From Candidatus Poribacteria bacterium (GTDB taxonomy: Bacteria > Poribacteria > WGA-4E > DTYX01): a stretch of 9,289 bases of DNA. Each line of letters starts with the position of its first letter. The first letter of the stretch is position 1. This document shows, in pieces, positions 1 through 6,509 of this stretch. The notes below the pieces were generated by a model. That model made no database searches and was not told where the DNA came from. It saw only the letters and a program-made list of their open reading frames with translations. The DNA lies in assembly GCA_012961655.1 (NCBI GenBank), contig DTYX01000992.1:1-9289 (forward strand). Direction: 5' to 3'. The position numbers were made by a program, and so were the translations under genes.

Positions 1-489
1 GATGACGTAGATTGGATTCGCATCCCTCGCCATAATGTTGAGCTTGGTCACGCCCTCTGTTTTACATAAGTCAATGCGAGACTTGGTAAAAGCTGTCAGG
101 ATTGGACTCCAGAGCTTGGCGATTTCAGAATACATTCTCGCTGTCTCTGATAGGAATTGCGCGACCGTATAAAATTTCCTCAATTCAAGACGAGCGAAGA
201 ATTTTTCCGTCAACCACTCCGCAAGGTTTAATCCGATGTTTTCCTTCATTTCATTCTTGAAAGCTTTTTTGGCTTCACTGATATATTTCGGACTAATTTG
301 GGTGTCTGGATCTATCTCACAGAGCTGACAAACCCTTGTGACAACACTCGTCAAGTCATTGTGCTGTCCTATATCCTCAATCTCGTTGTGCAAATCCTTC
401 ACATTGAACCATTTTCGATTTGGGTACAGTGGTAATAAGTGATTCGGACGCTTTCCAATAATGCAAGGCGCCCACTTATAGTTTCCCAT
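1..489 (-). CDS. Unrecognised protein, N-terminal 163 residues (runs off left edge)
   Basis: An uninterrupted reading frame of exactly 163 codons runs from an ATG at 489-487 off the left edge, so only the N-terminal part is visible. The start is well supported: GGAGGTG lies about 8 nt upstream on the minus strand. The protein begins MGNYKWAPCIIGKRPNHLLP, has one CxxC pair (CQLC, about residues 54-57) and a mostly helical, charged middle, and no signal peptide or membrane segment. The last visible residues, KLNIMARDANPIYVI, look like a buried strand followed by an Asp-containing loop. That faintly recalls an ARD-containing strand-loop of some HAD-type hydrolases, but this is too weak to assign a function. 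It lies outside the cas operon, beyond the mini-array. Confidence is high that it is a gene and nil for its role. Confidence 0.8.
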   Translation of the reverse strand, partial: MGNYKWAPCIIGKRPNHLLPLYPNRKWFNVKDLHNEIEDIGQHNDLTSVVTRVCQLCEIDPDTQISPKYISEAKKAFKNEMKENIGLNLAEWLTEKFFARLELRKFYTVAQFLSETARMYSEIAKLWSPILTAFTKSRIDLCKTEGVTKLNIMARDANPIYVI

Positions 490-534
490 GTCCTTACACC
501 TCCAACGAAATTCGTGCGTAGTCAATTTGTTTTT

Positions 535-644
535 GTCTTGTAATATAACCCCTGAGAAGGGGATTGAAACTTATCCTCTTTTCACTTACCCACGTGTAGA
601 GCTGAGGGTTAGAATAGCTGCCCCGATGAGAAGGGGATTGAAAC
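535..644 (+). CRISPR. Mini CRISPR array: two repeats, one 37-nt spacer
   Basis: The second repeat is 608-644 (37 nt, starting GTTAGAATAGCTG, then CCCCGAT, then GAGAAGGGGATTGAAAC). The first is about 535-570. The two share 18 identical bases at the 3' end, TGAGAAGGGGATTGAAAC, but the first lacks GA after CCCC and its 5' half is unrelated. The spacer is 571-607 (37 nt). CCCC and GGGG form the repeat stem, and ATTGAAAC is the usual 8-nt 5' handle left on crRNAs by Cas6 in type III systems. That fits the Csm operon nearby. No third repeat is found at the expected position after 681. Only about 45 nt separates the first repeat from the gene at 489, so there is no room for a normal leader. It looks like a remnant or minimal array. 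Confidence 0.8.
542..569 (-). promoter_or_regulatory. Weak candidate promoter for the left-edge gene, embedded in the degenerate CRISPR repeat
   Basis: On the minus strand TTTCAA (569-564) and TATATT (547-542) are 16 nt apart and would start transcription about 45 nt before the ATG at 489. The -10 is good (5 of 6) but the -35 is poor (3 of 6). The -35 is the antisense of the repeat's 3' handle and the -10 lies in its diverged 5' half. Confidence 0.22.
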
Positions 645-657
645 TCAAGTTTTCGTC

Positions 658-666
658 TTTTTTTTT
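658..666 (+). terminator. T9 tract after the mini-array, possible weak terminator
   Basis: Nine T residues follow the last repeat by 13 nt. A short A/T-rich hairpin can form just before it (GAAAC, loop TCAA, GTTTT at 640-653). The stem has only one G-C pair, so termination of an array transcript is possible but weakly supported. Confidence 0.2.
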
Positions 667-767
667 CGCCTGCGGAGCATGGCTCGCTAGCAACACGGCC
701 TCCTTTCGTCAGTTTTTAATCTGACACCAACATAGCAAAAAAACCACTTTTCGTCAAATCTGTACGT

Positions 768-929
768 TCAGTTTAGGGATTGCATGGTCGCTTTCGTTAG
801 TGCCCTTGCTTGCCTGATTTCCTCTACCTCATCGTATTGTTTAGTCTCATCGAGGAAATCTCCAAGACACTTGAGAGCCTGTTGTTTATCTGCATCGTTC
901 AAACGATGATGAATGCTTGATATAATCAT
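768..929 (-). CDS. Small unrecognised protein, 53 residues, last gene of the HTH operon
   Basis: The ATG at 929-927 overlaps the stop of the upstream gene (TGA 928-926) in the classic ATGA arrangement, implying translational coupling. AAGGG sits 8 nt before the ATG. The frame is open for 53 codons to TGA at 770-768. The protein starts MIISSIHHRLNDADKQQALK and is charged and probably almost wholly helical (two or three helices, KQQALKCLGDFLDETKQ and EVEEIRQARALTKATM), with one Cys and no membrane segment. It is too short for most length filters, but the coupling, ribosome site and protein-like composition argue that it is real. Its small size and terminal position would suit an immunity or antitoxin-type partner of the preceding protein; that is inference from layout alone. 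I recognise no family. Confidence 0.6.
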   Translation of the reverse strand: MIISSIHHRLNDADKQQALKCLGDFLDETKQYDEVEEIRQARALTKATMQSLN

Positions 930-1372
930 CGGATTATCCCTTGTATTGCCTCAAATGATAAAATCTCCTCCGACTCGCTAAGGAATCTCTGAATAAAATT
1001 TAAAAACTCATAACCTGCGTAGATGTAGACATGGCAGGTTTTTATATCGTTGCGCTTGGACGAAGAAATGTTCTCGATTACAATTCGGGATATCTTTTCC
1101 AAAAGGTCTTTGGTCATTTTCTCTGCCAAGACTATTTCTGCCCCCAATTGGATAATTCTATCAGGATACTCACCTCTAACCCACTCTAAACGAGCTTTCA
1201 TTTCACAGTCAAATAAAGGAACATAAGGTTCTAATGACCTGACTGATTGCCATTGTTCCCACAAAGCACATTCTTTATCTGATTCATTTATGCATTTTAA
1301 CAGGTTATCAAGTAGCGTGTTGGCCACCTGTTTTTGGTGTCTTCGTGGAAAAAGATGATGGAGGCAATGCAA
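926..1372 (-). CDS. Unrecognised 148-residue helical protein of the HTH operon
   Basis: The frame is open for 148 codons from TTG at 1372-1370 and ends in the ATGA overlap with the 53-codon gene. The start is doubtful: TTG has no clear ribosome site. Upstream in frame there are only ATT (1375) and ATA (1384) before a stop at 1402-1400, so translation may re-initiate from the stop of the preceding gene, 8 nt away. The protein is soluble, rich in Leu, Glu, Lys and Arg, with helices such as KQVANTLLDNLLKCINE and EIVLAEKMTKDLLEKISRI and a C-terminal part around YIYAGYEFLNFIQRFLSESE. Four Cys are scattered without metal-site spacing. No catalytic motif or family is recognised. The alternative of a 5'-truncated or frameshifted gene cannot be excluded. 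Confidence 0.6.
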   Translation of the reverse strand: MHCLHHLFPRRHQKQVANTLLDNLLKCINESDKECALWEQWQSVRSLEPYVPLFDCEMKARLEWVRGEYPDRIIQLGAEIVLAEKMTKDLLEKISRIVIENISSSKRNDIKTCHVYIYAGYEFLNFIQRFLSESEEILSFEAIQGIIR

Positions 1373-1380
1373 AATGTGGG

Positions 1381-1572
1381 CTATTTCTGTATTGCAAGAT
1401 TACGCCGAAATTCTATACCCATGAGAACTTCTGGTGGGCTATTAAGTGTAAATTCTCTGTCTCCAAATCGCATATCTACCCCCGTTTGAGAATCTATAGG
1501 TCCGAAAACAGTCTTTCCTAATAACTCGTCGATTTCCTCTGCTTCCCTTTCAGATTCCGCCCATAAGGACAT
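1381..1572 (-). CDS. Small unrecognised acidic protein, 63 residues (71 with an upstream TTG start)
   Basis: I prefer the ATG at 1572-1570, which has AAAGGG four bases upstream. A TTG at 1596 in the same frame would add eight residues but has a poorer ribosome site. The protein begins MSLWAESEREAEEIDELLGK with a strongly acidic helix. It continues into what looks like a small beta region (TVFGPIDSQTGVDMRFGDREFTL by eye) and ends RRNLAIQK. It lies 49 nt after the HTH gene (25 nt with the TTG start) and 8 nt before the next gene, so all are probably one transcript. I recognise no family. The size and position next to an Xre regulator resemble toxin-antitoxin layouts, but there is no sequence evidence for that. 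Confidence 0.55.
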   Translation of the reverse strand: MSLWAESEREAEEIDELLGKTVFGPIDSQTGVDMRFGDREFTLNSPPEVLMGIEFRRNLAIQK

Positions 1573-1621
1573 TAAACCCTTTAACTTTAAATGCAAGATA
1601 ACTCTCTCGACGACTTCGTTA

Positions 1622-1834
1622 TCAATACAAGGCTTTTATCACGTCCATTGAGACTCGCCGCCGCCCAGTTTCTATCATTCCAATAATTGACCTGCTAATA
1701 TTAAGCTCATCTGCAAACTGCTGTTGTGTCATGTTACAGGCTTCTCTAATAGCAATGAGGGCATCTCTAATATTTTGAGAATACTCCATTTCCCGATTCA
1801 TTTGATTCATCACCCTCTTAAATTTTAAATTCAT
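1622..1834 (-). CDS. Xre/Cro-cI family helix-turn-helix regulator, 70 residues
   Basis: This is a DNA-binding protein consisting of little more than one HTH_3 (Xre) domain. Residues about 20-70 read IRDALIAIREACNMTQQQFA then DELNISRSIIGMIETGRRRV then SMDVIKALY. TQQQFADELNIS is helix 2 and turn, RSIIGMIETGRR the recognition helix. There is no effector domain, and the C-terminus stops directly after the domain. The ATG at 1834 lies only about 8 nt after the predicted transcription start. The ATG at 1810 has AAGAGGG close upstream and is a good alternative (62 residues). It opens a four-gene operon behind cas6 with its own promoter. A perfect dyad just upstream of the promoter is its likely autoregulatory operator. 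Whether it also acts on the cas operon is unknown. Confidence 0.85.
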   Translation of the reverse strand: MNLKFKRVMNQMNREMEYSQNIRDALIAIREACNMTQQQFADELNISRSIIGMIETGRRRVSMDVIKALY

Positions 1835-1848
1835 TTTCCGCCGATACT

Positions 1849-1857
1849 ATTATACCA
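1849..1857 (-). promoter_or_regulatory. Extended -10 promoter of the HTH operon
   Basis: On the minus strand TGGTATAAT (1857-1849) is a consensus -10 with the TGn extension. No -35 is found at 16-18 nt; the only TTG hexamer, TTGTCA in the dyad, is 22 nt away. An extended -10 can work without a -35. The predicted start is near 1842. Confidence 0.65.
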
Positions 1858-1860
1858 CAC

Positions 1861-1884
1861 GCTTGTCACAGGGATGTGACAAGC
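1861..1884. promoter_or_regulatory. Perfect 9-bp inverted repeat, probable operator of the HTH regulator
   Basis: GCTTGTCAC (1861-1869) and GTGACAAGC (1876-1884) are perfect inverted repeats around a 6-nt centre. They cover the -18 to -42 area of the HTH promoter, a typical site for Xre repressors. No T-run follows on either strand, so it is a poor terminator for the cas operon, though RNA read through from cas6 would fold it into a hairpin. Confidence 0.6.
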
Positions 1885-1936
1885 TGAAAGCACTGAAATA
1901 AGATTGAACCATCTCCAAAAAAGAGGGAATTTGAAC

Positions 1937-2938
1937 TTATTGGGTTTTTGTTTCCTCTTGGCAAAGAATATATTTTCCATTCCCGAAGGCTGTCGCCTTG
2001 CCGACGTGCAACACCTGTCCGATTAACAAGGGGAGCAAAAATTCGTCCAAAGCCCCTTCGTATCTGACCCAGCCAACGAAGCCGCCTAGCTTCATTTGAG
2101 CTTGTTGGCGATTGGAATACCGCCTCCAATCGACCCATTTCAAATCAATCGGGGCATATTCGACAGATGTGGCTTTGGCAATCAGCTCCCGAAAATCTAT
2201 TTCCCATTGCCCTCCACAGTGAAAATAGTACAAGCTCGAAATCCGTCGGAGGAGGCTACGGATGAGAATCTGAAACTCTGGATTTACAACCAACCGATTC
2301 CTGTTTTTCAAGCGCGTAGGGGTTTGAAATTCAATGATTAATTTCCTCCCGGCTTTGGCAATTGATTCTTGAAGCGGTGGCAACTTCGCTAAAAAGTTTT
2401 CATACGTCAAGAGCAGATTGGTGTCATACGCTATTTGCTCATTTTCAGTGTAGATGGATTGCTCGGTCTCTTCGAGGGGGTTGACAGCATGAACGGAAAG
2501 CATTTCATATTTGCCGCGTCCCTTACCGATTCCTACCTCGCCGAGCTTCGAAAACACGAACAGGAAATATGGCAGAAAGTCGATGGCTTTACCAATCAGA
2601 GTCAAATTCAAGCTCAATGTTTCCCCCGGCTTTAAGATACTTTTGCTCAAAAAAGGCAGCGAAAGTACAAAAGGATGGGGAACGTAGAAATATCCACGAA
2701 ACATTTCGGCGTCAGGTGGCAATTGTGTCTCGAATATGTACGGATAAGGGCAACCTGTTCTTAACAGGCAGGTAGCGCATTCATAGTCTTCAGCCCTTTT
2801 CTGCATGCAGACGGTACGTTTAAACACATATCCGCATGCCCCCCTAAGCGTGCTGACAGGGTTTGAGTTTGAGAGATGAAGTACATCTTTTGCCTGTAAT
2901 TGAAAGCGGAATTTGGCAATGCGAAGTTTCTCAAGCAT
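1937..2938 (-). CDS. cas6: CRISPR pre-crRNA processing endoribonuclease Cas6
   Basis: Cas6 cuts the pre-crRNA within the repeat, leaving the ATTGAAAC handle seen in the mini-array. At 333 residues it is longer than the compact ~240-residue Cas6 proteins and fits the larger RAMP form (PF10040-like). The N-terminal half carries a C54-x2-C57-x5-C63 cluster followed by PYPYIFET. The C-terminal half has WVDWRRYSNRQQAQMKLGGF and the glycine-rich RAMP loop HVGKATAFGNGKY (about 311-323), the family signature. I did not assign the catalytic residues; H311 is only a candidate. The ATG overlaps the csm5 stop by 8 nt and has GGAG seven bases upstream, so it is coupled to csm5 and is the last gene of the operon. 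No convincing terminator follows. Confidence 0.92.
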   Translation of the reverse strand: MLEKLRIAKFRFQLQAKDVLHLSNSNPVSTLRGACGYVFKRTVCMQKRAEDYECATCLLRTGCPYPYIFETQLPPDAEMFRGYFYVPHPFVLSLPFLSKSILKPGETLSLNLTLIGKAIDFLPYFLFVFSKLGEVGIGKGRGKYEMLSVHAVNPLEETEQSIYTENEQIAYDTNLLLTYENFLAKLPPLQESIAKAGRKLIIEFQTPTRLKNRNRLVVNPEFQILIRSLLRRISSLYYFHCGGQWEIDFRELIAKATSVEYAPIDLKWVDWRRYSNRQQAQMKLGGFVGWVRYEGALDEFLLPLLIGQVLHVGKATAFGNGKYILCQEETKTQ

Positions 2939-4061
2939 GTTCTTGCTCCAGTTTCACTTTTATCCAGCCTAACGGCATTTTGGGAATCTGATTAATTTCG
3001 ATAAGGCGACGACTTTTGGGGAACTCTTTGGCACCCCGCCGCCCTAAGCGAAAGCGGCTGCGAACGAAGTCCAAAAGCTCATCGGAAAGCGCCATCCCAA
3101 TCGTCTTGCTGAGCCAACCTGTTCCCCAACCGAGTTGTAACAGAAACTCCCGCTCCCTATCCAGCGTAAAAAGTTGTTGTCTGAGTCCTTCGTAAAACTG
3201 CATCACAGTCTCTAGTCCATAGTCTGCATAAAAGTCGATTTCCGTCTTGATGAACTCTTCAGCGAAAGCGTTGCAGTGCCGAGCGAAATGGATGAGCCAA
3301 AAAGATGACGGCTTTGCCGACATCTTTTCGCGCTTTGAAGAAAATTGAAGTTTGAAATCATTTTGCAGCAGATATTTATCTAATCGAAGTCTTGTTCGGA
3401 ACATCGTTTGCGGGGGCACGGCTTCGACGTGAAAACGGAACCGAGTTCCTTTAGAATTCAACTTGAGGGAGCCAGTTTGGTGCGAAATCGAATAGACTGA
3501 GACAAGATAAAGATTGAGAGATTTTTTGATGTCGATAGATTCTGAATCTGCCACGTGCAGTGCTCGCAGTAAATCGTGGTTTGGGGTTTGACCGAACAGC
3601 TTCGCCTCTATTGGCTGCGCGGCAAACCGATAATGCCTCCCAAAATCGTTTTTGGTTATTGGCATGCCTCCCCCAACAATCATTCCCCAAGCCAGACAAG
3701 TTCGGATAGCTCCCTTCAGCGAACTGCCGGGGATATAAAGTCTGTCAAAAGGGTCTTTGAGCTGCTCCTTTATGCGATATATTTGTTGACCTCTGCTTGT
3801 CTGGCTTAGCCGGTAGCGGCTGCACTCTGGGTATTTTTGCTCTTTTAGTAATTTCGAAATCTGAACTGAACAGTTTCTCTGATTCCAAAAATTGACATCA
3901 ACCGCTTTTAACATTTTTTCAATATCGATAACCCAAATGTCCCGCTTGTCAATCGCATAGTCGATGTCGAAAAGTAAATCGCCTTTCCCCGAATTGATGT
4001 GAAGCGGGGAGATGACTTCAATTTCGGCAACATAGTTATTCCCGAGGTTCAAAAAGCTCAC
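2931..4061 (-). CDS. csm5: Type III-A effector subunit Csm5 (Cas7-like RAMP at the crRNA 3' end)
   Basis: Csm5 caps the 3' end of the crRNA-bound Csm3 filament and helps crRNA maturation. It has 376 residues, a usual length. Motifs seen: an N-terminal ferredoxin strand leading to SPLHINSGKGD (18-28), the RAMP hallmark YIPGSSLKGAIR (109-120), and the C-terminal Gly/Trp loop LGWGTGWLSKTIG (about 310-322) with a final MPLGWIKVKLEQ strand. The frame starts at GTG 4061-4059, overlapping csm4 by 26 nt. AGGAAG lies only two or three bases from this GTG. An in-frame TTG at 4052 is at better spacing and is an equally likely start. It overlaps cas6 by 8 nt at its end. Confidence 0.93.
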   Translation of the reverse strand: MSFLNLGNNYVAEIEVISPLHINSGKGDLLFDIDYAIDKRDIWVIDIEKMLKAVDVNFWNQRNCSVQISKLLKEQKYPECSRYRLSQTSRGQQIYRIKEQLKDPFDRLYIPGSSLKGAIRTCLAWGMIVGGGMPITKNDFGRHYRFAAQPIEAKLFGQTPNHDLLRALHVADSESIDIKKSLNLYLVSVYSISHQTGSLKLNSKGTRFRFHVEAVPPQTMFRTRLRLDKYLLQNDFKLQFSSKREKMSAKPSSFWLIHFARHCNAFAEEFIKTEIDFYADYGLETVMQFYEGLRQQLFTLDREREFLLQLGWGTGWLSKTIGMALSDELLDFVRSRFRLGRRGAKEFPKSRRLIEINQIPKMPLGWIKVKLEQEHA

Positions 4062-5211
4062 CTTCCTGTTTTGATAGCTCGTCGCTTAAGTTGACCTTTA
4101 AACCATGTGGGGGAAATGCGAATCCGTACCGGTATATCGGATGTGGGAATCTATCGGGCTGAACTTCGCTGATGTCCCCCAAAATGGGGCTAAAAAAGAT
4201 TGAACCCTCCAAAAACATCCGAATGCCTTTGTGTCGAAATCCTAGCCCATCGGGAGAATAGACCCAACCTCGCCGTTCGATTATATCATAGCAGCCCTCC
4301 ACAAGAACTTTCTGATTACAAACCTCCTCTTTCGTTGGGTGGTACAGGGAAAGTGTCAGAAACATCGTCTCATCTCCGTTTTGGGTTTTCGCTTCGGGCA
4401 GTTCGGCAGTGGCGCATTCAAGCTCAAATCGCCCATGTGTGGTTCGCTCCCCACCAATTCCTTCCTCGCTCAGAAAGTCGAGGGCGCTTAGAAGATGCTC
4501 GTCATAGCCATCTTGTCTTATGTCTGCCCAAAAGTAAAGCCCGCAACCTTGGGCAAAGTGTAAACGTCCGCAGAAATAAAGCGTCGATGCTGAACTAATT
4601 CTATCAACGGCAGCGCGAGGCACTCGGGTATCTTCGCCGCTTGCCCACAGCTCTAGCTGGCGCGTGTTGAACCGTTGGAGAAGTTCCTTCTTTTGATTTG
4701 TTCTTAGGGCAACAATCTCCTCTTGACGAAGGGAAAAAAATTCAGATTCTGTAAGTCTTTGAGGGCGCTTTCTTTGTCCTTTGAGACGACGGAGTAAGAA
4801 AAGCGCCTCATCCGTTGTCACCAACGCTTCTCCCCCTTGAACCGCATGCCATTGGTCTCTTGATTCTCTTCCTTGAACTATTTCTTGGAAAACAGCTAAA
4901 GAAACAAACTCTGCAAACGATTTTGGACCTTTTCCCTCTCTGTTCAGCGGACGTGGCAAGAAAAGGATGTCAAAGGCGAAAGGGAACGCGGACGAGAGGA
5001 ACAGAGGGCATTTTAACGCCGTGGCAAATGGAGCTAACAGTGGCATTGTCCCATCCGAGGAAACGGGCATACCCAACCCCCGCCACGCGCAGACGATGGC
5101 TGAAAAGAGGCTATCCGAATGAAAAACAACAGCGGTTCTCTCAAGTCCTACCCCACGTTCCCCGAAATGAAAAGCAGATTTTGGATGGAGTTTATAAATT
5201 GGTAGTTGCAT
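4036..5211 (-). CDS. csm4: Type III-A effector subunit Csm4 (Cas5-like, holds the crRNA 5' handle)
   Basis: Csm4 binds the 5' handle of the crRNA and pairs with Cas10 at the foot of the complex. Motifs: the N-terminal RAMP strand followed by FGERGVGLERTAVVFHSDSL (16-35), matching the family's FGE...SDtL pattern; RVPRAAVDRISS (196-207); and the Gly-rich loop GIGGERTTHGRF (251-262). At 391 residues it is somewhat longer than most Csm4 proteins. The extra length appears to be a charged middle segment (about 140-185, rich in Arg, Lys and Glu). The ATG at 5211 has AGAGGA seven bases upstream and lies 12 nt after the csm3 stop. The 3' end overlaps csm5. Confidence 0.92.
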   Translation of the reverse strand: MQLPIYKLHPKSAFHFGERGVGLERTAVVFHSDSLFSAIVCAWRGLGMPVSSDGTMPLLAPFATALKCPLFLSSAFPFAFDILFLPRPLNREGKGPKSFAEFVSLAVFQEIVQGRESRDQWHAVQGGEALVTTDEALFLLRRLKGQRKRPQRLTESEFFSLRQEEIVALRTNQKKELLQRFNTRQLELWASGEDTRVPRAAVDRISSASTLYFCGRLHFAQGCGLYFWADIRQDGYDEHLLSALDFLSEEGIGGERTTHGRFELECATAELPEAKTQNGDETMFLTLSLYHPTKEEVCNQKVLVEGCYDIIERRGWVYSPDGLGFRHKGIRMFLEGSIFFSPILGDISEVQPDRFPHPIYRYGFAFPPHGLKVNLSDELSKQEGELFEPRE

Positions 5212-5223
5212 TATTTCATCCTC

Positions 5224-6036
5224 TCACCAACCGAGTTGCTCTGCGAGCCAACTGTAGATTGCGTCACTTTGCTCAAGTAGGCTCTCCAAACTATTGGTGT
5301 AGTCAGAATAAGTGATGGGTTTGCTCATCCTACCATAGCTGGTGGAAGGGCGGAAGGCAACCCCAAGGTTCTCAAACTGAATACACCCACTTCCTCTAGC
5401 GCCAAGCCCGCCGAGGTGTTCATCGCTTAAAAGCTGCATCGCTTCAAAGACTTTGAACAATCGGTCTAAATCAGCCTTTCCATCTTCTTCGGTATCTTCG
5501 CTTTGATATTCGTAAATGCTGTAAACCATTTCAAAATCTTTGAAACGCGCCCCGGCAGGAACGCGCTCCATCACACGAGGAACCGCAGCCGAGCTGATTC
5601 TATCAATTGTGGCTTCCCATTTAATCTCGGTGTAGGGAAATTCCGTGCGTGCATCGATGAGACTGTCTACATCGAGAAAGACATCGCGAACGTTCAGCCG
5701 CGTCGGACCGGAAAATTCGAATTCACTAGGCAAGCCATAAATGGGACAAATCTCACACTGACTATATTGTTTGGCATCTGTACAGGCGTGAATGTAAACA
5801 TTTGGTCCCATAGCTTGGTTTTGTTCAACTCCTGCTAATCGTTCAGCAAGGAAACGCATCTTGCCCCTCAAGGCGCTTCCGGGGATATAAGGAGCCTGCG
5901 TCAACGGGTCGCGAACCACAGTGTTATCAATTCCACCTATCTCTACCCCAGCGGAACCACTACCGATATGGAGCCCTGTCCGGGCGACAATATCACCCTG
6001 AATAAAAACGCGCCCTAGTAATTTAATTTCCCTCAT
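5224..6036 (-). CDS. csm3: Type III-A backbone RNase Csm3 (Cas7 family), catalytic Asp present
   Basis: Csm3 polymerises along the crRNA and cuts bound target RNA at 6-nt intervals. Counting from the ATG at 6036, TGLHIGSG (20-27) is followed by EIGGIDNTVVRDP, where D37 is the position of the known catalytic Asp. Then come PYIPGSALRGKMR (49-61), a zinc-binding HxC...CxxC set (H83, C85, C94, C97), IDRISSAAVPRVMERVPAGA, and the glycine loop HLGGLGARGSGCIQF. All family hallmarks are intact. I chose 6036 over the in-frame ATG at 6060 because AAGGAG sits eight bases before it, and the protein then starts MREIKLLGRV. That leaves two bases after the csm2 stop. Length is 270 residues. Confidence 0.95.
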   Translation of the reverse strand: MREIKLLGRVFIQGDIVARTGLHIGSGSAGVEIGGIDNTVVRDPLTQAPYIPGSALRGKMRFLAERLAGVEQNQAMGPNVYIHACTDAKQYSQCEICPIYGLPSEFEFSGPTRLNVRDVFLDVDSLIDARTEFPYTEIKWEATIDRISSAAVPRVMERVPAGARFKDFEMVYSIYEYQSEDTEEDGKADLDRLFKVFEAMQLLSDEHLGGLGARGSGCIQFENLGVAFRPSTSYGRMSKPITYSDYTNSLESLLEQSDAIYSWLAEQLGW

Positions 6037-6038
6037 CG

Positions 6039-6509
6039 TCAAATCTCCTTTTCTGCCCATCCTCCTGCAGCGGCTTTGTGATACGCAATAATCGCCTCGA
6101 AAAATTTTAAAAAATTTCGAAAGGCTTGTAAATCTCGCCCAATAGAATCGATGGCGGGCACCAACACCCTTTGCAGTGTTGAAAGTGCATCACTGCGATG
6201 ATTTTCCCTATAACGTTGTGCCTGGTAAGCAAGCATCGGTTTCAGAAAAATCAATTCCCGATAAGCCTCCTCAGAAAGCTTGCCGTCTTTGGTTCGAGCA
6301 AAGACTTCAATTTTTCGCAACATGCCCAAGAACGAACGGATAGCGCTTGCTGTTAGTTTTTTCTCGTGGAGTACTTCACCAATTCGCTGAGCTGTTTCAA
6401 CAAGCAGTTTTGCATTTCCGTCTTGAATAATTTCCCGGATATCGGAATCTGAAAGATACAAATCCACGGCTGGTTCCTGTATACCTTTAGTTCTTCTTCG
6501 CCTTTCCAT
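6039..6509 (-). CDS. csm2: Type III-A small subunit Csm2 (Cas11)
   Basis: Csm2 is the all-helical small subunit that lines the groove where target RNA lies beside the Csm3 filament. The family pattern is clear: LTASAIRSFLGMLRKIE, then LKPMLAYQAQRY, RVLVPAIDSIGRD, and the C-terminal FFEAIIAYHKAAAGG. A TTG at 6539 opens the same frame, but the start is more likely ATG 6509-6507. That ATG overlaps the cas10 stop by one base (TGATG) and has AGGAG six bases upstream. ATG 6512 is only three bases from that site. The chosen form has 156 residues, slightly long for the family, with a basic N-terminus (MERRRRTKG). It is two bases from csm3, so the genes are translationally coupled. Confidence 0.93.
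   Translation of the reverse strand: MERRRRTKGIQEPAVDLYLSDSDIREIIQDGNAKLLVETAQRIGEVLHEKKLTASAIRSFLGMLRKIEVFARTKDGKLSEEAYRELIFLKPMLAYQAQRYRENHRSDALSTLQRVLVPAIDSIGRDLQAFRNFLKFFEAIIAYHKAAAGGWAEKEI

Noticed and set aside
699..706. Perfect AAAGGAGG on the minus strand followed five bases later by TTG
   Set aside because: The frame it opens is only 35 codons and runs antisense through the CRISPR repeat. The site may be a relic of a lost gene, but no product can be supported.
708..725. GTCAG/CTGAC inverted repeat downstream of the 53-codon gene as a terminator
   Set aside because: Only five base pairs with no adjacent T-run on the minus strand. The T7 run at 743-737 has no stable hairpin before it, so no terminator for this operon is called.
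1902..1936. AGATTGAAC and AGAGGGAATTTGAAC between cas6 and the HTH gene, resembling the repeat 3' end
   Set aside because: Matches are short and need gaps, there is no stem, and the spacing does not fit an array period.
1866..2138. 90-codon minus frame overlapping the end of cas6
   Set aside because: It is an out-of-frame shadow of the cas6 C-terminal region, which carries the RAMP signature in the other frame.
4200..5315. Long plus-strand frames opposite csm4 (132 and 166 codons)
   Set aside because: They lie entirely or almost entirely antisense to csm4, which has clear family motifs, and have no ribosome sites or protein-like features.
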